Below are positions 34,445 through 42,291 of a stretch of 64,000 nt of DNA, piece after piece. Made by a program: the position numbers and the translations under genes. The DNA lies in contig OZ223207.1 of the NCBI GenBank assembly GCA_965140395.1, positions 248,001-312,000 on the forward strand. Direction: 5' to 3'. Within the stretch, counting starts at the first letter, position 1, and every line of letters starts with the position of its first letter. Below the pieces are notes generated by a model, which searched no databases, had not been told where the DNA came from, and saw only the letters and a list, made by a program, of their open reading frames with translations. This stretch comes from Parvibaculum sp002684405. GTDB lineage: Bacteria > Pseudomonadota > Alphaproteobacteria > Parvibaculales > Parvibaculaceae.

Positions 34445-35356
34445 ATGAGTGATTTTCGTACGAAACTACATGACCTCTCGCCATCTAGCTTTGAGAATTT
34501 GGCGTTTGATCTCCTAATCTTGTTGGGTTTGTCCAACGTACGATGGCGAACGCCAGGGACAGACGGTGGACGAGATATTGAGGCCTCGGAGTTTCGAACA
34601 GATCTGGCTGGGTTTACCAAAGAAGAAAGATGGTACGTCGAATGTAAGCGTTACGACGCTGCTGTGAGCTGGCCCACTCTGCGTGAGAAAATCGCGTATG
34701 CAGAGAACGCCAAAGCTGATTTTCTGCTTCTAATTACATCGTCTACGCTGTCTCCGCAGTGCTTAGATGAGGTCTACAAGTGGAACGATCAGAGAAAATT
34801 ACCGAACATACGAGCGTGGGGGTATCACGATCTTGAGCCTCTCTTGAGAACTTTCCCTATTCTCACGAGAAAATATGGTCTCTCGAAAGCAGAAGAAGCG
34901 AACCTAACTTCAATTGCCACTCTTCTGAACGCATCTTCGAAATTTGCCCAATCTGCTAATTCGGCAAGAGTCTTCGGTGTAGAGAATGTTAGGGAGTTGG
35001 AAGTGGCGGCGGCGATATCTGAATTTTGTTACGAATATGCGGAAGGAGAGGTGCCGGGATTGCATCTTTCTAAATTTAATTCAGACCGGGACGCATACGA
35101 ATGGATGCAAGGCACTGGTGTGGTAAGAGCGCCAGCCGTTTTTGTACGTGTTATCTCTTCGTTGCTTCATATTGGGGTCATGTGCGACCGCATACTACTT
35201 TCAGAGGCCGGAAATAACGTGGTCTTTGAGGTTGTCGGGGCTAAGGTCAAATTCCCTGAATCAATGAAAAACCTTTTTCATCATGTTTCTATCCTGAGTG
35301 ATATGGAGTTTAATTTAGAAGATTGTAAGTATACATTTTTGTATCGAGGAGCCTAG
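34445..35356 (+). CDS. Mrr-like restriction endonuclease-fold protein, first gene of a low-GC three-gene module
   Basis: A 303-residue protein. The N-terminal half (about 10-130) is an Mrr-type PD-(D/E)xK nuclease domain: helix SSFENLAFDLL with Glu17, then TPGTDGGRD with Asp44, and WYVECKRY with Glu66-x-Lys68, i.e. all catalytic positions are present. Residues about 150-303 form a second domain I do not recognise. The DNA is far poorer in G+C than thiC just upstream and uses rare A/T-ending codons. AGGA at 34431-34434 serves the ATG; a four-codon ORF (34434-34448) overlaps the start as ATGA. It is followed 2 nt later by the kinase gene. It could be a DNA-sensing or DNA-cleaving effector; the function is not established. 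Confidence 0.75.
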   Translation: MSDFRTKLHDLSPSSFENLAFDLLILLGLSNVRWRTPGTDGGRDIEASEFRTDLAGFTKEERWYVECKRYDAAVSWPTLREKIAYAENAKADFLLLITSSTLSPQCLDEVYKWNDQRKLPNIRAWGYHDLEPLLRTFPILTRKYGLSKAEEANLTSIATLLNASSKFAQSANSARVFGVENVRELEVAAAISEFCYEYAEGEVPGLHLSKFNSDRDAYEWMQGTGVVRAPAVFVRVISSLLHIGVMCDRILLSEAGNNVVFEVVGAKVKFPESMKNLFHHVSILSDMEFNLEDCKYTFLYRGA

Positions 35357-35358
35357 CG

Positions 35359-36078
35359 ATGGCAAATCTACAAAGAGACGATAGGTCGGATTTTGATCTG
35401 ACTCTCTTGTCCAATTTCATACATCAAGTTGTTAACCCACTAAATGGTGTGGCCGGTACATTGGACAACTTGATTGAAGGTACAATCTCAGAGGGACGTC
35501 GTGACCAAAGGTTGCGCGCGGCCAGAGCACAACTCGAAGAATGTGTAACCTTGGTTCGTAACCTAGCTTATTTTTCTGCAGGTTTTGCGAGTGTTCAGCC
35601 TTCCGCAAAAAAAACAATTGTCGTTCCGCAGACGCTAATCGAAGCAGCTATGTTTTTTCAGGAAAATGCTGAAAACCGAGGAATTCGAATACAAGTTGTT
35701 GAGCGAAATGACCGAAATACCGTTCCTGGAAGGCCCGAGCTTCTCCGCCAAGTATTTATGAATTTATTTGATAATGCTGTTAAGTATTGTAAGGAAAATT
35801 CTGAAGTAATAGTTCATCAGAGAATTCAGAAAACTTCAAATCACGTGCTTATAACGATAGACTGTGAGAGTACGCACGACATCTCTAAAGCCGAGATGGA
35901 TAAGTTATTTGAGTTGGGTTTTCGTGGCGAAAATGCGAAAAAAGTAACAGCTTCAGGGACAGGCTTAGGCCTTTATATTTGCAAGAAGATTGTGGAAGAC
36001 GTGCATGGCGGGCGGATGAGAGCAGAGGTGGGAGCTCACGGCCTCCTTCGCTTTCTAATTTATCTGCCTAGGTCATAA
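35359..36078 (+). CDS. Small soluble histidine kinase without sensor domain
   Basis: A 239-residue protein with only DHp and ATPase domains and no membrane segment. The H-box is FIHQVVNPLNG with His22, close to the NtrB-style HExxNPL pattern. The N-box is NLFDNAVKYCKE (Asn139), the F-region is MDKLFELGF and G2 is GTGLGLYI (200-207). The G1 box expected as DxGxG is replaced by DCESTHDI, lacking both glycines. GAGGAG lies 7 nt before the ATG, inside the end of the nuclease gene, implying coupling. It probably takes its signal from a partner protein, perhaps the nuclease-fold product, and passes phosphate to the next gene's receiver. Low G+C like its neighbours. Confidence 0.8.
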   Translation: MANLQRDDRSDFDLTLLSNFIHQVVNPLNGVAGTLDNLIEGTISEGRRDQRLRAARAQLEECVTLVRNLAYFSAGFASVQPSAKKTIVVPQTLIEAAMFFQENAENRGIRIQVVERNDRNTVPGRPELLRQVFMNLFDNAVKYCKENSEVIVHQRIQKTSNHVLITIDCESTHDISKAEMDKLFELGFRGENAKKVTASGTGLGLYICKKIVEDVHGGRMRAEVGAHGLLRFLIYLPRS

Positions 36079-36108
36079 ACAGAAAATATAGCTGATTGAG
36101 GTGGGGGG

Positions 36109-36549
36109 ATGGCCGTTACTCAATTTTCTAAAAAGATCATCTGCGCTGATGATGAGCCACAAAATATCGTTTGGCTGACAGATTACTTGGAGTCCCGCGG
36201 GTATGAGGTCTTCGTGAAAGTGAATCTGTCCGATGCTATTGAGGAAATGGAAAGGGGCGTTTCTCGCGCTATTATAGTGGATCTAAATATACCCTTGGGG
36301 AGTGAGAGGGCGGAGACGTTGTTATCGAAGGGGGCTCAATATTATAGATATCCAGGGCTTTATTTGGCAGATAGGGCACGAAATTTTGGTTATCGGGGGC
36401 GTCAGGTTGTTGTGTATTCCGTGCATGATGACGCAGAAGTGCGGAAAGTGACGGATAATATGATGTGTACATATCTTCTAAAGGGGCGGCCGAGGGCCTT
36501 TAAGGCAGAGATGGAGTCCGTGTTGGAATTTGATCCAACTCAGCAATAG
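36109..36549 (+). CDS. Stand-alone response-regulator receiver protein
   Basis: A 146-residue single receiver domain with no output domain. Acidic pair Asp14-Asp15 (ICADDEPQN), phosphoacceptor Asp58 (IIVDLNIP), Ser104 and Lys125 (YLLKG) are all in place, so phosphorylation looks possible. Between strand 3 and strand 4 it carries an unusually long insert (about residues 63-98, GSERAETLL to NFGYRGRQ). It follows the kinase by 30 nt with a GGTGGGG ribosome binding site. Without a DNA-binding domain it must act by protein contact, conceivably with the nuclease. Confidence 0.8.
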   Translation: MAVTQFSKKIICADDEPQNIVWLTDYLESRGYEVFVKVNLSDAIEEMERGVSRAIIVDLNIPLGSERAETLLSKGAQYYRYPGLYLADRARNFGYRGRQVVVYSVHDDAEVRKVTDNMMCTYLLKGRPRAFKAEMESVLEFDPTQQ

Positions 36550-36637
36550 GTGTTCCCAGCGCTGAATCCTATTTTCTCGGTTGTATCTAGTGTTTCCAGA
36601 GATTGAGAAGTCATTGGAGCAACTGGGGACTTTTTGC

Positions 36638-37012
36638 ATGACCGACTACGGCCGCTCCATTCCCGTTCTCGCCTCGCTCGATCTCGATCAATCGAAACGT
36701 TTCTATACGGAAAAACTCGGCTTTGCGGCGGAGCGCTATGGCGATTATCTCATCGTGACGCGCGACGATATGGAGATGCATTTCTGGCTGACGGATGACC
36801 GTATCCATCCCGAAAACACCTCCTGCTACATCAGGGGCGGGCAGGTGCCGGCGCTTTACGAGGAATATGCGAAAGCAGGCATCGGCACCGATCCCATCGG
36901 CGGGGAACGCATTTCCGATTTCGAGGTCCGGCCCTGGAACATGAAGGAATTCTATGTCTGGGACTGCCACGGCAATCTGCTGAAATTCGGTTGCGCCCCG
37001 GAAGAGATCTGA
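36638..37012 (+). CDS. VOC/bleomycin-resistance-like protein
   Basis: A 124-residue glyoxalase-fold protein. The sequence resembles bleomycin-binding proteins: SIPVLASLDLDQSKRFYTE, then GDYLIVTRDDMEMHFWL, a short SCYIRGG strand and EFYVWDCHGNLLKFG at the end. Whether it sequesters a drug or is a generic VOC enzyme cannot be told from the sequence. The start at 36638 has TGGGGA at 8 nt; the frame from 36581 extends into low-GC island DNA. Base composition returns to the chromosomal norm at this gene, marking the right edge of the insert. Confidence 0.85.
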   Translation: MTDYGRSIPVLASLDLDQSKRFYTEKLGFAAERYGDYLIVTRDDMEMHFWLTDDRIHPENTSCYIRGGQVPALYEEYAKAGIGTDPIGGERISDFEVRPWNMKEFYVWDCHGNLLKFGCAPEEI

Positions 37013-37025
37013 CGGCCCCCAAATC

Positions 37026-37060
37026 AAAAAGCCCCGCCTTCCTTGCGGAGGGCGGGGCTT
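37026..37060 (-). terminator. Terminator of the leftward exported-protein gene
   Basis: AAGCCCCGCC (37029-37038) pairs with GGCGGGGCTT (37051-37060). The A-run at 37026-37030 is a T-run on the minus strand; the hairpin lies between converging genes and may act on both. Confidence 0.85.
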
Positions 37061-37097
37061 ATGACGACCGGCCTGAAGAGACTGGAACGGCGGTCGA

Positions 37098-37910
37098 TCA
37101 GACGGGGGCAGGTGTCGGCGTCTGCGGCGCTGGGGCCGGTATACCGCCCAGCGCATCGTCCGGCAGATTGGTTACCGGGTCGTCCTCGCGGTTGCGGTCC
37201 TTCAGGCTCTTGTCCGCGCCGAAATAGAAGCGCACGCCGATCCGCGCCGCGCGGTAGTCATGGTCGCCCGCGCCTGCATTGGCAAAGAGCGCCATGCCCG
37301 GCGCGTCGGCGAGATGCGGCATATATTCGACATCGGCAAGGCCCGTCGTGTCGCGCGTCGGGTCGTTTTCCGCGCCGAGGCCGAGCCGCAAATTGTCATC
37401 CGCATACCAATAGCCGGTCAGCGAACCATAGAAGCCGTTATCGACATGATGGCCGGCCTGATAGCCGGATTGCATCGCCACGGTGAAGGGGCCGGAGTAA
37501 AGCTCGCCCTCGCCGCCGATCCGGCTGACGCCGTAAAACCCGGTCGGGCCGTTCACATCGGCCTTGAGATAGCTCGCCGTCAGGCCGACAAGCCCGGTGG
37601 AAGGATCGCGCATGAAGATATGTTCGCCGACACCGAGCAGATTGCTGCCCTGGCGCGAGCCGAGCAGGGCGTCGGTCTGGAAGCCGAAATCATGCGTGAG
37701 CGGCGCGGTGACGGAGCCGTCCAGCGTTTCGCCCCACAAGGCGTCGCTGTTATTGGTTTTGTTGTAGAGACCGCTGATGGCGGCCTTGGCGTTCAATTGG
37801 CCCACGGCCGGCGCGCTTGCCGCGTGCGCCGTTCCCGCTGTGGCCGCCGTGAGGGCGACGCCAATGGCGGCCGCTCCCAGTGTGGCTGGAATCCCTGTTA
37901 CTTTTCGCAT
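37098..37910 (-). CDS. Exported hypothetical protein, outer-membrane beta-barrel-like
   Basis: A 270-residue protein with a clear signal peptide (hydrophobic core, cleavage near AHA-AS). The mature part has alternating polar/aromatic strands rich in Gly and Tyr (GFYGSLTGYWYADDNLRLG, RAARIGVRFYFG), suggesting a small beta-barrel. After the last strand it ends in a Pro/Ala-rich tail (PAPAPQTPTPAPV). I do not recognise the family. It stands alone between terminators and is divergent from the Mug gene. Confidence 0.65.
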   Translation of the reverse strand: MRKVTGIPATLGAAAIGVALTAATAGTAHAASAPAVGQLNAKAAISGLYNKTNNSDALWGETLDGSVTAPLTHDFGFQTDALLGSRQGSNLLGVGEHIFMRDPSTGLVGLTASYLKADVNGPTGFYGVSRIGGEGELYSGPFTVAMQSGYQAGHHVDNGFYGSLTGYWYADDNLRLGLGAENDPTRDTTGLADVEYMPHLADAPGMALFANAGAGDHDYRAARIGVRFYFGADKSLKDRNREDDPVTNLPDDALGGIPAPAPQTPTPAPV

Positions 37911-38119
37911 TTCGTGAGTCTCCGATTTGGAGGGTCTTGAGCCCTGACTTCGAGGGGATTTCGCGCACGGAATGAAGGTGTCCGCCCCGGCCGGAAGTGC
38001 GGGGGTAAGGGGGGAGCGGCCGGCCGGAGCGGATCTGCATTCGCCTCTTGATGTGCGAGCTTGCTATTATCGTTCCCGCCGGGATTTCAGGTAGATGGCA
38101 GAGGGCTGAATTCTTCTTA

Positions 38120-38626
38120 ATGTCTGAGGCACACATTCTCCCCGACATGTTGAGGCCGGGCCTTAGGCTCGTCTTTATCGGCACGGCGGCCAGCACGCGC
38201 TCGGCGGCGGTTGGCGCCTATTACGCGCATCCGCAGAACCGGTTCTGGCGCACGCTGCATGAGGTCGGGATCACGCCGCGACGCTTCGCTCCACAGGAGT
38301 TCCGTGACCTGACGAAACTCGGCATCGGCTTCACCGATGTGTCGAAAACCGGTTCCGGCATGGACCATGAAATCGAGGCGGGGGATTTCGACGCGGCGGG
38401 CTTGCGCGCGCGGCTGGCGAAAGCGAAGCCGCAGGCCATCGCGTTTACCAGCAAGCGCGCGGCGAGCTTCTATCTCGGCAAGCCAACAGGGAAGATCGCC
38501 TATGGCCGCCAGCCGGACATGCCGGGCGAGCCCGTCACCTTCGTCCTCACCTCGCCCTCCGGCGCGGCGACGCGCTACTGGTCGCTCGGGCCGTGGCAGG
38601 AGCTGGCGGCGTGGTTCAGCCCCTGA
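38120..38626 (+). CDS. mug: G/U mismatch-specific DNA glycosylase (Mug family)
   Basis: Removes uracil or ethenocytosine opposite G in base-excision repair. The 168-residue protein has LVFIGTAASTRSAAVGAYYA with the water-activating region and HPQNRFW, and the second motif LTSPSGAATRYW, both typical of Mug/TDG. The ATG at 38120 is chosen; a later ATG at 38150 is possible and neither has a strong ribosome binding site. Its 3' end overlaps the converging TauE gene by 11 nt. Confidence 0.88.
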   Translation: MSEAHILPDMLRPGLRLVFIGTAASTRSAAVGAYYAHPQNRFWRTLHEVGITPRRFAPQEFRDLTKLGIGFTDVSKTGSGMDHEIEAGDFDAAGLRARLAKAKPQAIAFTSKRAASFYLGKPTGKIAYGRQPDMPGEPVTFVLTSPSGAATRYWSLGPWQELAAWFSP

Positions 38627-39386
38627 TCGCTTCCACCAGCGTCACCAAAGCGATGATCGTCAGCAGGCTCAGGGCGATGCGGCGGTAGAGCGTGTCATGC
38701 GCCTTGCCGAAGAGCCAGTGGCCGGTGACGTTGCCGAGGATCAGCGCCGGGCTCAGCATGATGGCGAGCAGGATGATCTTCAGCCCCACAATGCCCGAGA
38801 TGAGGCCCGTCGCGATGGATCCCACATCTGTGAAGAAGAAGAACATCAGGAGCGAGGACCGGTTCACCGCCGCCGCCGTGGGGCGCGCGAGGAAATAGAC
38901 CATCACGGGCGGGCCGGGCATCGCCATGCCGCCGGAGAGCATGCCCGCAAAGCCGCCCACGCCCAGCACGGCGGGAACGGGGAGGTGTTCGGGCAGGCGC
39001 GCGCCGGTCGCCATCAGCGCCACCGTTGCGAGCAGGATCACCGCGATGGCGATGCGCAAGGCGTCGCCGGGCACGACACTCAGCGCATAGACGCCGAGCG
39101 GAATGCAGACGAATGCGGCGGGGACGAGCAGTTTCAGCGATTTCCAGTCGGCCTTCTTGCGCGCCATGGGCACGAGCTGCGAGGAGCCGATCAGGTCGAG
39201 CATCAGCGCCATGGGCACGGCTTGCGCCGGATGCATGATGAGCGACAACAGCGGCACCACGGAAAGGCCGAAGCCGAAACCGGCAAAGGCTTTCAGCGTG
39301 GTGGAAAACAGTACCGCTGCGAAGGCGAGCGCCAGGTCGGGCGCGGGCGGCATCGCGTCGGCGAAGACGGAAATCAGGGTGTCCAT
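38616..39386 (-). CDS. TauE/SafE-family sulfite exporter-like permease
   Basis: A 256-residue membrane protein with about eight helices. The two TauE half-repeats are visible: FGFGLSVVPLLSLIMHP in the first and GMLSGGMAMPGPPVMVYFL in the second. The family exports sulfite or organosulfonates; the substrate here is unknown. It lies downstream of an amidohydrolase and its TetR regulator on the same strand, separated by a 200-nt gap with palindromes. Confidence 0.88.
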   Translation of the reverse strand: MDTLISVFADAMPPAPDLALAFAAVLFSTTLKAFAGFGFGLSVVPLLSLIMHPAQAVPMALMLDLIGSSQLVPMARKKADWKSLKLLVPAAFVCIPLGVYALSVVPGDALRIAIAVILLATVALMATGARLPEHLPVPAVLGVGGFAGMLSGGMAMPGPPVMVYFLARPTAAAVNRSSLLMFFFFTDVGSIATGLISGIVGLKIILLAIMLSPALILGNVTGHWLFGKAHDTLYRRIALSLLTIIALVTLVEAIRG

Positions 39387-39407
39387 GAAACGATGTACTC
39401 AAGAAGA

Positions 39408-39429
39408 ACGCGGGCCCGAAGGCCCGCGT
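39408..39429. other. Perfect GC-rich hairpin
   Basis: ACGCGGGCC (39408-39416), CGAA, GGCCCGCGT (39421-39429). No T-run on either side; it could stop or protect the amidohydrolase transcript before the TauE gene. Confidence 0.5.
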
Positions 39430-39459
39430 CCGGAAGGGTGATGTTGTGTCGAAACAGAT

Positions 39460-39555
39460 CCGTCATTGCGAGGAGGCGTTAGCCGACGAAGCAATCCAGT
39501 CCGTGGCTTGCGGCTCTGGATTGCCGCGCGCCCCAAGGGGCGCTCGCAATGACGG
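39460..39555. repeat. REP-like palindromic repeat element
   Basis: About 96 bp bounded by CCGTCATTGCGAG (39460-39472) and its exact reverse complement CTCGCAATGACGG (39543-39555). Inside are GCAATCCAG (39491-39499) and CTGGATTGC (39516-39524), plus a GCGCCCC-AA-GGGGCGC hairpin. The CGTCATTGCGAG...GCAATCCAG pattern is the widely dispersed intergenic palindrome seen in many proteobacteria, so multiple copies are expected elsewhere in the genome. Confidence 0.88.
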
Positions 39556-39586
39556 CTCCGGTTTCATCGAGGCCGTCTGTCGTTTC

Positions 39587-41317
39587 TTACGCGGCGGGCG
39601 CAGGCTGCTCGCCGCGAATGAGATGGCCGGGCAGGTTACCGGTCGGCTCGTCGTTTTCCGACACGACCACGCCGGAAAGGATCGTGGCGCGGTAGCCCTT
39701 CGCGCCCTGCCAGAGGCGGCGGCCGCCCGCGGGCAGGTCGAAGCGCATTTCAGGGTGCGTGAAGGTGAGGTTCTCGAAATCGATCACATTCACATCCGCC
39801 TTCATGCCGGGTTTCAGCACGCCGCGGTCATGCAGGCCATATTGCTCCGCCGTGTCCTTGGTCTGGATACGGATGATATCCTGGATCGGCATTTTCGCCC
39901 CGCGCGAGCGATCGCGCGCCCAATGCGTCAGCATGAAGGTCGGCGTGCCGCCATCGCAGATCGCGCCGACATGCGCGCCGCCATCGGCAAGGCTGAGGCC
40001 CGTCTGCGGGTGGCGCAGCGTTGCCTCGATGGCCGTGTAATCGTTGGTCGAATAGCCGAAGAGCGGGAAATAGAGCATCGCCTGACCGTCATTCAGCATC
40101 ATCGCGTCATAGGCGACTTCCGCGGGCGTCTTGCCTTCGCGTTCGGCGATGGCGGCGATCGAATCTTCCGGCGCGGGCTCGTAGTTTTCCTTCTCGCCCA
40201 TCGGATACATCTTGTGGAAGCTCGTGGTGATGAAGGTGCCGAAATCGCCGAGCTTGTCGACATTCTTGCCGCCGGTGATTTCCGCGCGTACCGCCGGATC
40301 CTTCAGCTTCTCCAGGCGCTCCTTGAAGGGCATCTCCGCATAAGGACGGTATTCGGGGAAGCCGATAAAGGGATGCACCGAGGTCTGCCAGCCCATGAGG
40401 AGGCCGACGGGCCGTCCGGAATGCTGGCCGCGAATATTGGTGACGCCTTGAGCCCGCGCTTCGTCCAGATGGTCGAGCATCTTCTGGTAGAGGTCGGGGG
40501 CTTCGTCGATCTGCTGGATCTGGAAAGTCACCATACGGCCGGTGTCCTTTGCCATTTTCAGCATCCAGTCGAATTCCTTTTCCATCTCGCGATGCGTCGC
40601 CGCGATCTGGAAGACGCCGCCGCCATAGGCTTTGAGCGCATCCGCAATGCCGAAGAGTTCGTCGGTCGCCGCCAGCGTGCCGGGCACGGGGTCGCCCTGC
40701 AGCGTGTTGTGGAGGTCGGTGCGCGAGGTGGAAAAGCCGAGCGCGCCCGCCTTGAGGCTTTCATAGGTGAGGTCGCGCATCTTCGCGATGTCTTCCGGCG
40801 TCGCCGGTTCGTTGTCGATGCCGCGCTGGCCCATCACATAGACGCGGAGCGAGCAATGCGGCATCTGCGCGCCGATATCGACGGCGTAGCTGCGCTTGTC
40901 GAGCGCGTCCATATATTCGGGGAAGCTTTCCCACTCCCATTTGATGCCCTCATGCATCGCCGCGCCGGGGATATCTTCCACCGCTTCCATGAGGTCGATG
41001 AGTTCGTCGCGCGATTCCGGTTTCACCGGCGCGAAGCCGACGCCGCAATTGCCCATCACCACCGTCGTCACGCCATGCTGCGAGGAAGGGGTGAGGTAGG
41101 GGTCCCAGGTCGCCTGCGCGTCGTAATGGGTGTGGATATCCACAAAGCCCGGCGTGACCATGAGGCCCTTCGCGTCGATCTCGCGCTTGCCCTTGCCGGT
41201 CACCTTGCCGACTTCGCTGATCCTGTTGCCGTCGATGGCGATATCCCCGGTAAAGGGGTCGGCGCCCGTTCCGTCGACAATCGTGCCGCCGCGAATAACC
41301 AGATCGTGCTCAGCCAT
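39587..41317 (-). CDS. Amidohydrolase, N-acyl-D-amino-acid deacylase type
   Basis: A 576-residue member of the amidohydrolase-3 superfamily. It opens with LVIRGGTIVDGTG, carries the first metal-binding motif VDIHTHYDAQ, GVTTVVMGNCGVGFAPV with the Cys of the D-aminoacylase group, a later THR motif in QIAATHREME, and the C-terminal LADGGAHVG Asp plus LKPGMKADVNVIDF. The exact substrate is unknown. It starts 11 nt after a TetR-type regulator gene, so the two form an operon. Confidence 0.88.
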   Translation of the reverse strand: MAEHDLVIRGGTIVDGTGADPFTGDIAIDGNRISEVGKVTGKGKREIDAKGLMVTPGFVDIHTHYDAQATWDPYLTPSSQHGVTTVVMGNCGVGFAPVKPESRDELIDLMEAVEDIPGAAMHEGIKWEWESFPEYMDALDKRSYAVDIGAQMPHCSLRVYVMGQRGIDNEPATPEDIAKMRDLTYESLKAGALGFSTSRTDLHNTLQGDPVPGTLAATDELFGIADALKAYGGGVFQIAATHREMEKEFDWMLKMAKDTGRMVTFQIQQIDEAPDLYQKMLDHLDEARAQGVTNIRGQHSGRPVGLLMGWQTSVHPFIGFPEYRPYAEMPFKERLEKLKDPAVRAEITGGKNVDKLGDFGTFITTSFHKMYPMGEKENYEPAPEDSIAAIAEREGKTPAEVAYDAMMLNDGQAMLYFPLFGYSTNDYTAIEATLRHPQTGLSLADGGAHVGAICDGGTPTFMLTHWARDRSRGAKMPIQDIIRIQTKDTAEQYGLHDRGVLKPGMKADVNVIDFENLTFTHPEMRFDLPAGGRRLWQGAKGYRATILSGVVVSENDEPTGNLPGHLIRGEQPAPAA

Positions 41318-41328
41318 TTTATCCTCCC

Positions 41329-42147
41329 TCAGGATGCATTTGTTTTGTCGGGCGCCTGTTTCGGCGTTTGGTCGTCATTGCTGTTCAAGAGGTCGCGCAC
41401 CTGTCTCTGCGGGGCGGCGAGCTGCATGGTTCGAACCTTGCCCGCAATCATGCCCAACCTTGCCCCATCGGCGCCCCAACCAAGCAGCAGCGTGCGCACC
41501 GTGGCGTCCGGCAGCCCGCCGGCCTCGCCCCAGGCCGCGCCGCGGCGCGTCACTTTCAGAAGCTGGATCGCGCCCTGCAGCGCCCCCCAGATCATCAGCG
41601 CGCGCTCGCGCGCATCGCCCTTGTCGAGAACGCCTTTGGCCTCCGCGTCGGCGATCAAATCGGCCAGACGCTGCAGACTCCCGCGCGTCACATCGAAGAC
41701 CATGCGCACATCCTGTTCGGACAGCACATTGGCCGGGTTGCCGAGATAATGCGTGACGAGGCCGAATTCGGCAGGCGAGGCCACCGCGAAAAGTTCATAG
41801 GTCTGGGCCGCGCCGATGATGCGGGCAAGCGTAAAGTCTTGTTCCGACAGGCTTTCTTCCCGCGCCCAGCCGTCGATCCGGTCGGCGGTGTCCGCGTTCA
41901 GCACGCCGATATGGGTGGCGACCAGCCGTTGCAGTTCGCGCACTACGGCCTCTTTGGAGGGGTAATAGCGATAGACGGCGGCGACCGAGCGGCCCATGCG
42001 TTCCGCGAGCCCGTGCAGCGTCAGATTGTCGAGCCCGCCTTCCACCGCAAGGTCCAGTGCCACCGACAGGATTTCGCGCATTTTGCGCGCCCTGTTCTGC
42101 GCCACGGTGGGCGAGAATTCGCCGCTATCGGGAAAAATGTAAATCAT
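41329..42147 (-). CDS. TetR/AcrR-family transcriptional regulator
   Basis: A 272-residue regulator with the N-terminal TetR helix-turn-helix (residues about 20-65; LTLHGLAERMGRSVAAVYRYYPSKEAVV) and a longer-than-usual ligand domain. The C-terminal 30 residues are polar (DQTPKQAPDKTNAS). The ATG at 42147 opens MIYIFPDSG; the frame continues upstream antisense to msrA and is not coding. It probably controls the amidohydrolase with which it is co-transcribed. Confidence 0.88.
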   Translation of the reverse strand: MIYIFPDSGEFSPTVAQNRARKMREILSVALDLAVEGGLDNLTLHGLAERMGRSVAAVYRYYPSKEAVVRELQRLVATHIGVLNADTADRIDGWAREESLSEQDFTLARIIGAAQTYELFAVASPAEFGLVTHYLGNPANVLSEQDVRMVFDVTRGSLQRLADLIADAEAKGVLDKGDARERALMIWGALQGAIQLLKVTRRGAAWGEAGGLPDATVRTLLLGWGADGARLGMIAGKVRTMQLAAPQRQVRDLLNSNDDQTPKQAPDKTNAS

Positions 42148-42291
42148 GTTCACGGTTTTAAATGGCAGGCCGGAAGGAGGCAAGCGATTTGAGTCCGCAG
42201 CGCATGAAGGGGTGAAGAGCGGGGCAAGGCGCATTATCTTGAGCCTAAGACGCCATTCATCCCGAATGCCCGACGGGCGAGGAAGGTTCCC

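Noticed and set aside
39446..41749. 767-codon plus-strand open frame
   Set aside because: Antisense to the amidohydrolase, with a start inside the REP-like palindrome.
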